This document shows positions 10,490 through 21,193 of a DNA stretch of 64,000 bases, piece by piece (within the stretch, counting starts at the first letter, position 1; every line of letters starts with the position of its first letter). The notes beneath the pieces were generated by a model. That model was not told where the DNA came from, did no database searches, and saw nothing but the letters and a program-made list of their open reading frames with translations. Where the stretch lies: assembly GCA_014762645.1 (NCBI GenBank), contig JABURP010000127.1, positions 44,379 through 108,378 of the forward strand, in the 5' to 3' direction. The position numbers were made by a program, and so were the translations under genes. This DNA is from Crocinitomicaceae bacterium. Its GTDB lineage: Bacteria; Bacteroidota; Bacteroidia; Flavobacteriales_D; Crocinitomicaceae.

Positions 10490-10812
10490 ATTTCTTTGCG
10501 ATTTACGTTCACGATTTCAGCACCATTTTCAACAATAATGGCTTTTATCCTGTCCATGATCAAATAATCATACAAATCATGATTTGTACAGGAAAAAATG
10601 AGGGTATAATCAGTCAGAACAAGTTGACAGTCTTTAATTCCCGGAAGGCTTTTTACTTCAGTACGGATATCAGATGCCTGTTGTTCTGTTTTTAATTTAT
10701 TGATGGATATAGAAAATTCAAATGTCTTTAATGGAGCTTCTTCCTGAGCTGTAGTATTGAATACAGAAAACAAGAAAAATAGACAGAAAGTCAATAGATG
10801 CTTTTGCTTCAT
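10486..10812 (-). CDS. Small secreted hypothetical protein (HMA-like ferredoxin fold possible)
   Basis: Likely start at MKQKHLLTFCLFFLFSVFNTTAQ (10812); 4-bp overlap with the downstream adhesin gene. Confidence 0.7.
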   Translation of the reverse strand: MKQKHLLTFCLFFLFSVFNTTAQEEAPLKTFEFSISINKLKTEQQASDIRTEVKSLPGIKDCQLVLTDYTLIFSCTNHDLYDYLIMDRIKAIIVENGAEIVNVNRKEI

Positions 10813-10938
10813 GTTTGAGTTTTTTATTTGAGTAAGTAATTTCAAATGCGACTGCAAATGTACGGTATCCGCGCTACAGAAGCAAATAAAATTAATTGTG
10901 TACGAATCAATTAGATAAACTAAAACGATTGAGTAATG

Positions 10939-12282
10939 TTAAATATTCAGCATTACCAAACGCGCGGTTTCACGTGTTCTTTGTTCAAGAATTACGCGTT
11001 TATCTGTAGTAACACGTTTTATAGTGGCATCATCATAATGCCTGATTGTCACCAACTCTAGTGGCTCATTATATTTAACGATATAGCTTTCCTTAAAATG
11101 AGTAATCAACCGGTCAATATCAATAACAGATTTGTCACAACAAAAGGAAAAACTTACCGCGGAATTCTGCATGATGTTCATCCGGATACCTTCCTGATTG
11201 AGGTAAGCAAAAATCTCCTCAAGGTTTTCTTCCACGACAAAAGAAAAATCAATAGGTGACAACGAAATTAAAACCTGGTCCATTTTAAAAATGAAGGATG
11301 GAATTTTACTATCATTTTCCTCTGAACTTTGAATCACAGATCCTTTAGATTCAGGATTAACAAAAGACTTAATGTATAGTGGAATGTTCTTTCTTTTTAA
11401 TGGCTGTAGAGTTCTTGGGTGAATTACTGATGCACCAAAATAGGCAAGTTCTATGGCTTCTCTAAACGAGATTTTTTCAAGCAAAATGGTGTTATCAAAC
11501 CATTTTGGATCTGCATTAAGCATTCCTGGCACATCTTTCCAAATTGTCACCTCATCTGCATCTAGTACATAAGCAAATATTGCAGCTGAGAAATCGGAAC
11601 CTTCACGTCCAAGTGTGGTTGTGAACCCTTCAGGTGTATGACCTATAAATCCTTGTGAAATAATGATTCGATTGTCTTTTGACAGCTCATTTTTTACGGA
11701 AGTCACCACTTTCCCTTTTGTGGAATCCCATTCTATTCGCGCCTCCCTCCATTTATCATTAGTAGCAATTACTTTTCGGGCATCCAACCATGAGCTGCTT
11801 AACTCAATACTGTTGAGGTAAGCTTGTACAATTTTCGTTGAAATCACTTCTCCCAAAGAAACAATCTGATCGTATTCAAAGTGATAATTATCAGATGGTT
11901 CGGCGGTACATTTTTCTGCTAATTCATTAAAGAGAATTTCCAGTTCAGTAGAAATATACTCGGAACTACTGCCAAATAAATCAGTAATTATATCACGGTG
12001 AAAAGCTTTTAAGTTTTCTACCAGTTTTTTACAATCTCCTGATTTATCCCAATAAGCCTGAAGAATAGCTTCAAGAGCATTGGTGGTCTTTCCCATAGCG
12101 GAGATGACCACAATAAGATCATCATTTGGAAACCTCTTTAAGATATCCGCAACATTTCTCACAGCATCTGCATCCTTTACAGACGCTCCTCCAAACTTAA
12201 AAACACGTAGCATGCTTTGGTTTTTGTTCACTTTTTCAGCTTTTCGGCTGATCTTGGTTATAAAACGGCGAAAATAGCCCAT
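10939..12282 (-). CDS. lysC: Aspartate kinase
   Basis: VFKFGGASVKDADAV, GREGSDFSAA, IWKDVPGMLNADP motifs; true start may be at MLRVFKFGG (about 12213). Confidence 0.9.
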   Translation of the reverse strand: MGYFRRFITKISRKAEKVNKNQSMLRVFKFGGASVKDADAVRNVADILKRFPNDDLIVVISAMGKTTNALEAILQAYWDKSGDCKKLVENLKAFHRDIITDLFGSSSEYISTELEILFNELAEKCTAEPSDNYHFEYDQIVSLGEVISTKIVQAYLNSIELSSSWLDARKVIATNDKWREARIEWDSTKGKVVTSVKNELSKDNRIIISQGFIGHTPEGFTTTLGREGSDFSAAIFAYVLDADEVTIWKDVPGMLNADPKWFDNTILLEKISFREAIELAYFGASVIHPRTLQPLKRKNIPLYIKSFVNPESKGSVIQSSEENDSKIPSFIFKMDQVLISLSPIDFSFVVEENLEEIFAYLNQEGIRMNIMQNSAVSFSFCCDKSVIDIDRLITHFKESYIVKYNEPLELVTIRHYDDATIKRVTTDKRVILEQRTRETARLVMLNI

Positions 12283-12364
12283 TCACTTAAAACAATGAGA
12301 ACAAATGCCCGATTTTCTATTTTTTATCACATCTCTCATATTATTTGTGATATTTATTGTCTGA

Positions 12365-12718
12365 ATGGAATTGCCAAATCACAAGGATGATCTCATGACC
12401 TTCTTTGACAAAGAAGAATTTGTTGTGGCTTGCTGCGAACAGATTAGAAAAGATTTATTAGGACTTACCAATAATCCGCCCCAATTTGATATTCATCTGG
12501 ATGAGGATGTACTCGATCAGCTAACTGCACAATTGGCCGTAACCTTGACAACCATGTCATCACAGCAATTGCAGCAATTCATTTATAAAGTAGATTTACC
12601 GGAAAAACAATATCTGCAGGCCATAACAAAGCAGGATGATATGAATGAGCTCTCGTACTTTGTCATTCGCCGTGAAGCACAAAAAGTATATTTACGCCGA
12701 AAATTTTCAAGTAGATAA
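12365..12718 (+). CDS. Hypothetical protein
   Basis: 117-aa ORF without antisense competitor; no recognised family. Confidence 0.55.
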   Translation: MELPNHKDDLMTFFDKEEFVVACCEQIRKDLLGLTNNPPQFDIHLDEDVLDQLTAQLAVTLTTMSSQQLQQFIYKVDLPEKQYLQAITKQDDMNELSYFVIRREAQKVYLRRKFSSR

Positions 12719-12850
12719 TTTCAGAATGACGTATCTACCAATGTGTGTCAGGATTGTACTCGTTAACCCTGCCAATCTTGGATCTTAGATTAAATTCTCA
12801 CCCCGATTACACAGACCATGCTACAGCTTGGTGGTGTTCTTAGGCGTTCG

Positions 12851-15800
12851 CTATATGCGAACACCAATCACACACACGTCATCAATTTGGTCTGATGTTC
12901 CCCTCCATTTTTCAAATGTGTTATGGAGCAATGCTTTTTGTTCCTCTACAGGAAATGATTTAATGCGTTCAAGCTCCGTTTTCATGTTTTGAATTTTGAA
13001 CTTTCTACCAGTTTCGTGCCCGAATTGGTCAGCATATCCATCTGTAAATAAATAGATCATATCCCCTTTCTGTAGTTGGACCTTATGAGATAGAAAAGGC
13101 CTTTTTTTCGGGTGATTGCCTATGGGTTGTTTATCTCCTTTATAAAAAACAAACTCATCTCCCCTGAAGATCCAAAGTGGATTATTAGCTCCGGCCCATT
13201 GCAATTCATTGGTCGTTTTGTTGAGCATGCAAAAAGAGATATCCATACCGTCTCTTATTACACTTAACGCAGAAAAGTAGTCCTCTTCTTCTTGCTTTTC
13301 TTTGGATAGTTGTTCAATGACAATTTCTCGTGTGTGATCTAAAAATTTTCCGGGTTCGGTGAGACCTTCTTCCCTCAATGTACGGTTAAGAGCATTGCTA
13401 CATACTACACTGACCATAGCTCCCGGAACGCCATGTCCCGTACAATCGGCTACGGCAAAAAACAAATGATCACCTTTCTCTTTCATCCAGTAAAAATCAC
13501 CTGCAACTATATCTTTGGGTTTATATAAGATAAAGGAGTCCGGAAGTTGATCGTAAAAATAGTCGTCATCCGGAAGAATGGCCATCTGAATTCTTTTGGC
13601 ATAGGCAATACTGTCAGTGATTTCCTTTTGTTTTAATTCAACCAGCTCCCTTTGATAATCGGCTTCTTTTTTCTGTTCAACAACTTCTAGTGTTCGTTCT
13701 TTTACAGCTTTTTCAAGCCTCAAACTACGGTTTTTCAATACGCGTTCTCTTCTTTTAATATAAGCAAAGAGTATACTCAGAAATGCAAATGTTATCAGCA
13801 GATAAAACCATATCGTACGGTAATATGGTTTTTCTATCGTGAAGGGTATGGATAAAATGTTGCTGTTATTGCCATAAGCACTCTTGGCGAAAACTTCCAG
13901 TTTGTATTTTCCATAACCCAGACCCGGCAAACGAATTTTATTGGATTTTCCATTGTCTATCCATTGGGTGCCTTGCCCAATAAGTCGGTATTTGAATTGG
14001 TGAGGAATGAGGTTGAATAAATGATTTGTAGAGAACTCAAAGGTCAGATAGTTCTCTTCCCACCCAAACTCATAGCCTCCATTTTCTATTTTACCCAGCC
14101 GTGTAAAGTCACAAATACTGTCATTCACCCAAACGTCAGACAAAAAGATTTCTAATTCCTGATCCAGATTGAGCACCTTTTCCGGGTTAAAGGATAGCAA
14201 TCCGTTAACAGTCTGAAAATAGAGTTTACCCGCATCATCCTTCATTACTTTGGAGGGTAGAAACTCGCCAATGGACAATCCGTAATTGGATCCATACCGC
14301 ATTTGAATACCTTTGACGCGATTGTAGCAATAAAGCTCATTTTTCAACCCCAACCAAAAGGTGCCCTCATCATCCACGTAGATAGTATTCACCGATTCGC
14401 TCTCAGTTAGTCCGAGCTTTAGGTTTAATTTTTCATAATATCCACTATTTGGATCAAAGGAATAAATACCACTTGCTGTACCTAACCAAAGGTCCTTGTC
14501 TTTTGAAAACGAACATCTCACGGTGCTATCTGGAAAATGATTTGCAGCGCTTGAAGGAGAGTACAACTCATAAGTTTTTTCTTGAGGGTCAGCCACAACA
14601 AAGCGTCCAAAATACTCGGATAAAAGCCATTTTCCATTGGGCAGGACTTCTCCAAACTCAGATGTGACACCGATATCAAACCCCATCAGAACTTCCAGGT
14701 CTCGTTGAATTGTATCATAGATGTGGAAGGTTGAAAAGGTGGGAATTGATTCAACAAATACAATTGGTTCATTTTCCGTACTGTGTTTGAAAAGGACTTT
14801 AAAGGACAAAAATTTATCGGGCCAAATATCTGCAGTTCGGGAGTCGAGATGATAGACATGAGGTGATTCATGCACAATAATAGCCAGGTGATCTCCACAG
14901 AACTTAAAATCTCTTGAATAACAATCTAATCGAACTGGACTTAAATAAGCCTTTGGAAAAAACAACTCGTCTTTTGTTTCAGAGTTCAAATTGTATGTTC
15001 GAACACCATCTCCATGACTAATGTAAACGGTGTTGTCAATAATTTGTACATGACTTGCCGGAATAGGTTGGTCTGATCTGTCTACGTGAGAAAGATCAAA
15101 GAGGCCCCAGGGGCGCAAGTGAAATTCTTGTAATTCTTCCTGATAGATATTGATGTTCCCTGATCGGGTCATGATCCATATCTCACCGAGTGAATTTTTA
15201 CTGATAGTGATCAGACGATTATCACTTATGCTTCTGTCAGAGTCAATATCGGTCTTATAATACTTCACATTTTGAGTATTGATATTAGCAACCATTAAGC
15301 CTTCATTGGGCGTTGTGATCCATAACTCGTCTTTGTGACGAACAAATTTTCTGGTATTGACAACATTTTGCCGGTGTAGTTCCGTTTTATCTGCTACTAC
15401 CCGGTCAAGTGTACTGTCCTTTACATCCAGTCGTATTAGTCCACTATAGGAACCAAACCAGATATGATCATACTCATCCTGATAGGAGAAATTGACAATC
15501 CTGCTGGAAAGTTCAACCCTCGAACGCACAAAAACATCCTTAATGTGGCTTGAGTACTTGTCAATATTCATTTTTTGGAAGGTGTTCTCTTCGACATTAT
15601 AGATAATTGGCCAGGAATCTCTGAATCCACTTTCATAAAAGAATGAAATCAACATTCTACCATCATTCAACTCAATTATATCACTGACACACATAGGAAA
15701 AGTGGCACCATTTTTCTCTGCTGGAAGTTGAATCTTAGTGCATTCACCGGTTTTAGGATCTAATTGATAAAGCCCTTTTCCCCAGGTGCAGAGCCAGTAA

Positions 15801-16261
15801 ATATCACGACTATCCTTAAATATTTTGACAATATAACTCGTAGGGATACTAGAAGCATTATTCGTGTCTGCGTGAAAGTGTTGAAATTCAAATTTTAAAG
15901 GATCAAACCGGCTAAGGATATGGTCGTTAATATAGCTGATCCAAAAAACATTTTCTCCGGTTTTGGAAATGGATAGAATATTTGATTCTTTGAACAAAGC
16001 AGGATGTTCTGCAACTCCTTTGAAAACACGGGAGGAATATCCGTTAAAATGCACGAGTCCTTTTTCACTGGCTGCCCACAAACTCCCTCTTGAATCCCAT
16101 TGATGTGAAAAGAATGTTCCTCCTTTTAACTCTCCTGAGTTAATGTGTTTGAATAAAACACCTTCTCTCTGGCCGTAAGAGACACAGACAATGAAGACGA
16201 AATAATAAACAATTAACCGACACATACTACTGAAGGAGAGATGAATAAAACTGAAAATCAC
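12851..16261 (-). CDS. Two-component-regulator-propeller sensor with SpoIIE/PP2C phosphatase output
   Basis: N-terminal propeller repeats ('DSRGSLWAASEKGLVHFNGYSS'), Y_Y_Y-like domain, TM helix, coiled coil, SpoIIE motif 'GDFYWMKEKGDHLFFAVADCTGHGVPGAMVS'. Confidence 0.9.
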   Translation of the reverse strand: MIFSFIHLSFSSMCRLIVYYFVFIVCVSYGQREGVLFKHINSGELKGGTFFSHQWDSRGSLWAASEKGLVHFNGYSSRVFKGVAEHPALFKESNILSISKTGENVFWISYINDHILSRFDPLKFEFQHFHADTNNASSIPTSYIVKIFKDSRDIYWLCTWGKGLYQLDPKTGECTKIQLPAEKNGATFPMCVSDIIELNDGRMLISFFYESGFRDSWPIIYNVEENTFQKMNIDKYSSHIKDVFVRSRVELSSRIVNFSYQDEYDHIWFGSYSGLIRLDVKDSTLDRVVADKTELHRQNVVNTRKFVRHKDELWITTPNEGLMVANINTQNVKYYKTDIDSDRSISDNRLITISKNSLGEIWIMTRSGNINIYQEELQEFHLRPWGLFDLSHVDRSDQPIPASHVQIIDNTVYISHGDGVRTYNLNSETKDELFFPKAYLSPVRLDCYSRDFKFCGDHLAIIVHESPHVYHLDSRTADIWPDKFLSFKVLFKHSTENEPIVFVESIPTFSTFHIYDTIQRDLEVLMGFDIGVTSEFGEVLPNGKWLLSEYFGRFVVADPQEKTYELYSPSSAANHFPDSTVRCSFSKDKDLWLGTASGIYSFDPNSGYYEKLNLKLGLTESESVNTIYVDDEGTFWLGLKNELYCYNRVKGIQMRYGSNYGLSIGEFLPSKVMKDDAGKLYFQTVNGLLSFNPEKVLNLDQELEIFLSDVWVNDSICDFTRLGKIENGGYEFGWEENYLTFEFSTNHLFNLIPHQFKYRLIGQGTQWIDNGKSNKIRLPGLGYGKYKLEVFAKSAYGNNSNILSIPFTIEKPYYRTIWFYLLITFAFLSILFAYIKRRERVLKNRSLRLEKAVKERTLEVVEQKKEADYQRELVELKQKEITDSIAYAKRIQMAILPDDDYFYDQLPDSFILYKPKDIVAGDFYWMKEKGDHLFFAVADCTGHGVPGAMVSVVCSNALNRTLREEGLTEPGKFLDHTREIVIEQLSKEKQEEEDYFSALSVIRDGMDISFCMLNKTTNELQWAGANNPLWIFRGDEFVFYKGDKQPIGNHPKKRPFLSHKVQLQKGDMIYLFTDGYADQFGHETGRKFKIQNMKTELERIKSFPVEEQKALLHNTFEKWRGTSDQIDDVCVIGVRI

Positions 16262-16442
16262 ATATACACGGTGATCAAGATAACAAATTATAATTTTAGT
16301 TTAATGGATTTGGCTATTATTATTAAATGTTGCCAAAGCAGGAATTAAGGCTTTTTAGATGTCAATTTATTAATTGTTTGAAATCGTCATGCGTGTTTAT
16401 TTAATTTTTAGTTTTGTATATAGAGGTTAGAAATGTACATCC

Positions 16443-19160
16443 ATGGATAAATTCACCTATGTTGGGAATAGTGATGTAAACGCAATAGACGATTTATATC
16501 AAAAATATATCGAAAATCCGGAGTCCGTTGATATCCAGTGGGCACGATTTTTTGAAGGAGTTGATTTTGCTAAAACTGATTTTGAATCAGGTGGAATTCC
16601 TGAAAATTTTCAGAAAGAGTTTAAAGTAATTAATCTCATTAATGGCTATCGCTCCAGAGGGCATCTATTTACTAAGACAAATCCTGTAAGAGAGCGGAGA
16701 AAATATGCTCCAACGCTGGATATTGAAAACTTTGGTCTTGAGAAGGCAGATCTGCAAACAACGTTTCAGGCTGGAAGTGAAATTGGAATTGGACCAGCAA
16801 CTTTACAGGAAATTGTAGACCATCTGGAGATGACCTACTGTCAATCCATAGGGATTGAGTTTGCGTACATGCGTGAACCAGAACGATATGGTTGGTTTAA
16901 AGAACGAATTGAAGTTAAGAACCGTCCGAAGTTTACAGACGACGAGAAGCGACATATCTTTAAAAAAATCAGCTCAGCTACATTGTTTGAGCAGTTTCTT
17001 GCTAAAAAATATGTTGGGCAAAAACGGTTCTCTATTGAGGGTGGTGAGTCACTGATACCTGCATTGGATGTAATCGTTCAAAAGGCAGGTGAGTATGAGG
17101 TAATGGAAGTAGTTATGGGAATGGCTCACAGAGGCAGGTTAAATACCCTGGTCAATATCTTTGAGAAAGATCACAAATCTATTTTTAACGAGTTTGACGG
17201 CAAACAATTTGATTCACACGAAACGTTTGATGGAGATGTGAAATACCATCTTGGATATTCAACAGACGTAAAAACGATTAGTGGAAATAGTGTTCACCTT
17301 ACCATTGCTCCTAACCCGTCACACCTTGAAGCTGTTGACCCTGTTGTGCAAGGAATTGCCAGAGCAAAAATTGATAGTTACCTTGAAGATGAATCGAAAA
17401 TTATTCCTGTAGCTATTCACGGGGATGCGGCAATAGCTGCACAAGGAGTCGTGTACGAAGTTGTACAGATGGCTCAATTAGATGGTTACAGAACGGGAGG
17501 AACAATTCATATTGTGGTCAATAATCAGGTAGGGTTTACCACAAACTACCTGGACGCCCGATCATCTACTTACTGTACGGATGTAGGGAAAACAACTTTA
17601 TGTCCTGTATTTCATGTAAATGCTGATGACGTTGAAGCTGTTGTGCAAACGTTGAGTATAGCTGTTTCCTACAGGCAAAAATTTCACCGGGACATTTTTA
17701 TAGATATGCTTGGTTACCGTAAGTATGGACACAATGAAGGTGATGAACCAAAATTTACCCAGCCTAAACTATACAAGATCATAGCAAAGCATCCGAGCCC
17801 GAGAGAAATTTATCTGAAACAATTGATCGAGGAAGGAATTCTTACTGAAGAAGAAGGAAAGAAGAATGAAGAGGAAGAAATGGAAAAGCTGGATGCCGCC
17901 TATGAATCTTCTAAAAAACAGGATCGTACTACCGTATTAAACTTCATGGCCAGAACCTGGAAAGGGTACCGTCATGGAAAGGATAAGGATTTTGAAACAT
18001 CACCCGACACCTCAGTTTCAATTGGGAAACTTAAAGATCTAGGAAAAAAATTGGCGACACTGCCTGATGGCTACAAATACTTTAGAAAAATCACCAAACT
18101 TCTTAAAGAAAGAGAAGAGCAGATAGAGAAAAATGAGTTGGATTGGGGAATGGCCGAAATGTTAGCTTATGCAACGTTGCTAGATGAAGGCCATACCGTA
18201 AGAATTACTGGTCAGGATGTGGAAAGAGGTACATTCTCGCACCGTCATGCTGTGGTAAAGTCAGAAGATGATGAAACAGAAATTATCACCCTTAATCGTC
18301 TCAGTGAAAGTCAGGGGCAGTTTCACATTTATAACTCACTGCTCTCCGAATACGGCGTATTGGGATTTGAATATGGGTATTCACTTGCTACCCCAGGTGC
18401 TTTGACAATTTGGGAAGCACAATTTGGTGATTTTTACAACGGTGCACAGATCATGGTAGACCAATTTATTTCTTCGGGAGAAGATAAATGGTTTGTACAA
18501 TCTGGTTTGGTAATGTTGTTACCGCATGGTTACGAAGGAATGGGAGGAGAACACTCATCTGCACGTATTGAACGGTTCTTACAGCAATCGGCAGATTTGA
18601 ACTGGCAGATTTGTAACCCGACCACACCGGCTAATCATTTCCACTTGTTGAGAAGGCAACTTCACCGGGAATTTAGAAAACCTCTCGTGGTTTTCTCTCC
18701 GAAAATGTTATTGAGATATCCAAAAGCTGTTTCTAAACTAGAAGATATGGCAAACGGAAGTTTTCAGGAAGTGTTGGATGATGATGTAACAAAATCAAAA
18801 GTTGATATCGTGGTGCTTTGCTCAGGTAAATTCTATTACGAAGCAAAAGAAGAAGCCGAAAAGAGAGAGGTAACTAATGCTGCCTTTATCCGAATTGAAC
18901 AGATGTATCCATTCCCACAAAAACAACTGGGGACAATATTGAAAAAATACAAGAATGCCAAACGGTTTTTATGGGCTCAGGAAGAACCAGAGAATATGGG
19001 GCCTTGGCGTTATATGGCACTTGCTTTAAGAGAGATGAACCTGGATGTGGTAGCACGTCCTGCTTCTGCTGCACCAGCTGCAGGCTCAAGTGAAACACAT
19101 AAACGTAGATTAGCGGATCTTTTTGAAAACCTTTTTAAGAAGATCACTGAAAAAAAATAA
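16443..19160 (+). CDS. sucA: 2-oxoglutarate dehydrogenase E1 component
   Basis: Full-length E1: 'MGMAHRGRLNTLVNI', 'GYSTDVKT', 'NPSHLEAVDPVVQG', 'HGDAAIAAQGVVYEV', 'LPHGYEGMGGEHSSARIERFLQ'. Confidence 0.97.
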   Translation: MDKFTYVGNSDVNAIDDLYQKYIENPESVDIQWARFFEGVDFAKTDFESGGIPENFQKEFKVINLINGYRSRGHLFTKTNPVRERRKYAPTLDIENFGLEKADLQTTFQAGSEIGIGPATLQEIVDHLEMTYCQSIGIEFAYMREPERYGWFKERIEVKNRPKFTDDEKRHIFKKISSATLFEQFLAKKYVGQKRFSIEGGESLIPALDVIVQKAGEYEVMEVVMGMAHRGRLNTLVNIFEKDHKSIFNEFDGKQFDSHETFDGDVKYHLGYSTDVKTISGNSVHLTIAPNPSHLEAVDPVVQGIARAKIDSYLEDESKIIPVAIHGDAAIAAQGVVYEVVQMAQLDGYRTGGTIHIVVNNQVGFTTNYLDARSSTYCTDVGKTTLCPVFHVNADDVEAVVQTLSIAVSYRQKFHRDIFIDMLGYRKYGHNEGDEPKFTQPKLYKIIAKHPSPREIYLKQLIEEGILTEEEGKKNEEEEMEKLDAAYESSKKQDRTTVLNFMARTWKGYRHGKDKDFETSPDTSVSIGKLKDLGKKLATLPDGYKYFRKITKLLKEREEQIEKNELDWGMAEMLAYATLLDEGHTVRITGQDVERGTFSHRHAVVKSEDDETEIITLNRLSESQGQFHIYNSLLSEYGVLGFEYGYSLATPGALTIWEAQFGDFYNGAQIMVDQFISSGEDKWFVQSGLVMLLPHGYEGMGGEHSSARIERFLQQSADLNWQICNPTTPANHFHLLRRQLHREFRKPLVVFSPKMLLRYPKAVSKLEDMANGSFQEVLDDDVTKSKVDIVVLCSGKFYYEAKEEAEKREVTNAAFIRIEQMYPFPQKQLGTILKKYKNAKRFLWAQEEPENMGPWRYMALALREMNLDVVARPASAAPAAGSSETHKRRLADLFENLFKKITEKK

Positions 19161-19207
19161 ACTTTGCCCGCATTCGTGCGGCATAAAACAAACGAAAGAC
19201 TAAAAAC

Positions 19208-20494
19208 ATGTCTGTACTAGAAATGAAAGTACCTTCACCAGGAGAGTCAATTTCTGAAGTAGAAATTGCAGAATGGCTCGTATCAGATGGTGATTATGTT
19301 GAAAAAGATCAGGCCATTGCTGAGGTTGATTCTGACAAAGCCACATTGGAATTGCCAGCGGAGGCATCTGGAACAATAACCCTTAAAGCTGAAGAGGGTG
19401 ATGCGGTTGCTGTAGGTGCCGTAGTTTGCCTTATTGATACTTCTGCTGAAAAACCGGAAGGACACGAATCAAAGAAAGAAAAAGTAGAGGCTGAGGTAGA
19501 AGAGAAGTCGGAGAAGAAAGAAGAAAAAGCAGAAAAGAAACCAGACCCATCTCCGGCCAAAAAAGAAAAAGAAGCACCTGCTAAAAGTGATTCTTATGCT
19601 ACCGGACACGCATCACCAGCTGCATCCAAATTGATGAATGAAAATGGCATCAAAGCGAATCAGGTGAATGGATCCGGAAAAGATGGCAGGATTACCAAAC
19701 AAGATGTATTAGCAGTGATGGCTGGAGGATTTTCAGGTGAAGATGCTTCTGGATGGGGTGGAACCAGAGACACTTCAGCTAAGAAAATGTCCATGCTGCG
19801 ACGTAAAGTAGCTGAACGATTGGTAGCGGTTAAGAATGAAACGGCAATGCTCACCACATTTAATGAGGTGGATATGAAACCGATCATGGATATCCGAGCA
19901 AAATACAAAAAGACCTTCGGAGAAACTCACGACATTGGATTGGGCTTTATGTCTTTCTTTACTAAAGCAGTTACAGAAGCCTTGCACAAATTCCCTGCAG
20001 TTAACGCAATGATTGACGGCAAAGAAATGATCATGCATGATTATGCAGATATAGGTATCGCTGTTTCATCACCAAAAGGGTTAATGGTTCCGATTATTCG
20101 AAATGCAGAACAAATGAGCCTGGCTGAAATTGAGAAGGAGATAAAAAGATTAGCTGTTAGAGCAAGAGATGGAGAAATCACACCAGATGAAATGACCGGA
20201 GGCACTTTTACCATCACAAATGGAGGTGTTTTTGGATCAATGTTGTCAACTCCTATTATTAACCCACCACAATCTGCTATATTAGGGATGCACAACATTG
20301 TTGAAAGACCGGTCGTGATAGATGGAGAAATTGTAGTACGCCCAATTATGTATGTGGCGCTATCCTACGATCACAGAATTATAGATGGTAAAGAATCAGT
20401 AAGTTTCTTATATTCCATCAAAGAAATGTTAGAAAACCCTGAGAGCATGATATTTGGCGGAAAAGATCCGGTTGAAGTCTTGCTCGGATTATAA
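19208..20494 (+). CDS. sucB: Dihydrolipoyllysine-residue succinyltransferase (E2)
   Basis: Lipoyl domain '[13 protein letters not shown]', E3-binding domain, catalytic '[13 protein letters not shown]'; follows sucA. Confidence 0.96.
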   Translation: MSVLEMKVPSPGESISEVEIAEWLVSDGDYVEKDQAIAEVDSDKATLELPAEASGTITLKAEEGDAVAVGAVVCLIDTSAEKPEGHESKKEKVEAEVEEKSEKKEEKAEKKPDPSPAKKEKEAPAKSDSYATGHASPAASKLMNENGIKANQVNGSGKDGRITKQDVLAVMAGGFSGEDASGWGGTRDTSAKKMSMLRRKVAERLVAVKNETAMLTTFNEVDMKPIMDIRAKYKKTFGETHDIGLGFMSFFTKAVTEALHKFPAVNAMIDGKEMIMHDYADIGIAVSSPKGLMVPIIRNAEQMSLAEIEKEIKRLAVRARDGEITPDEMTGGTFTITNGGVFGSMLSTPIINPPQSAILGMHNIVERPVVIDGEIVVRPIMYVALSYDHRIIDGKESVSFLYSIKEMLENPESMIFGGKDPVEVLLGL

Positions 20495-20510
20495 ATTAAA
20501 AAGAGAACCT

Positions 20511-21137
20511 ATGAAACGACAAATACACATTTTAATGGGCACACTGCTCATGACAATTATATTGGCTTCCTGCGGAACAGGAAGAATGATGCCCAACTCC
20601 AAAATGATAGATCACGAAAGTCATTGCGGATTTGGAGATCAGGCAGATGCTGAGACGAATAAAGAAGAAGTCAAAAGCAACTCAGATGTTGAAGTAACTG
20701 AGCGTGCTGCTCCAGCTGCGGATAGAGGTAATAAATTGGACAAAGAAACAGCTCCAACGGTTACAGATCAAAATCTTGCTTCGGCTAATGATTCAGAGGA
20801 ATCAGAAGAAACTACAGAGACGAAGATTAAAAGATCTGATGTTAAAGTAGGAGCAAAAAAGAAAAGCAAGTTCAAAGCCATTGTCAAAGCGGTAAAAAAA
20901 TACAAGAAGAACAAGCGAGAAAGTGGAGCAATGCTTGTATTGCTAATTATTCTGGCCATTATTCTTCCTCCTCTTGCCGTAGGAATTTACGAAGGAATTA
21001 CCGGAAGATTCTGGTTAGTACTCGTTTTATGGATCCTTGGATGGGGAGTTGGATGGTGGTTGCTAGGTGGCCTTGGTGGTTTGTGCTCATTAGTAGCAGT
21101 CGTCCTGGCCTTACTAATTGTACTCGGAGTTTGGTAA
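20511..21137 (+). CDS. Putative lipoprotein with C-terminal YqaE/Pmp3-like hydrophobic domain
   Basis: Start at MKRQIHILMGTLLMTIILASCGTG (lipobox); C-terminus 'ILAIILPPLAVGIYEGITGRFWLVLVLWILGWGVGWW' resembles YqaE/Pmp3. Confidence 0.7.
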   Translation: MKRQIHILMGTLLMTIILASCGTGRMMPNSKMIDHESHCGFGDQADAETNKEEVKSNSDVEVTERAAPAADRGNKLDKETAPTVTDQNLASANDSEESEETTETKIKRSDVKVGAKKKSKFKAIVKAVKKYKKNKRESGAMLVLLIILAIILPPLAVGIYEGITGRFWLVLVLWILGWGVGWWLLGGLGGLCSLVAVVLALLIVLGVW

Positions 21138-21159
21138 AGACAATTATTAATTAATTAAG

Positions 21160-21193
21160 ATGGGGTTTGCTTGTATAAGTAACCCCATTTTTA
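21160..21193. terminator. Bidirectional intrinsic terminator between convergent genes
   Basis: TGGGGTT...AACCCCA stem followed by TTTTTATT, between the YqaE-like gene and dprA. Confidence 0.7.

Noticed and set aside
12846-12862. Inverted repeat GTTCGC-TATAT-GCGAAC at the 3' end of the SpoIIE gene
   Set aside because: Short stem without a T run on either strand; not enough to call a terminator or regulatory site
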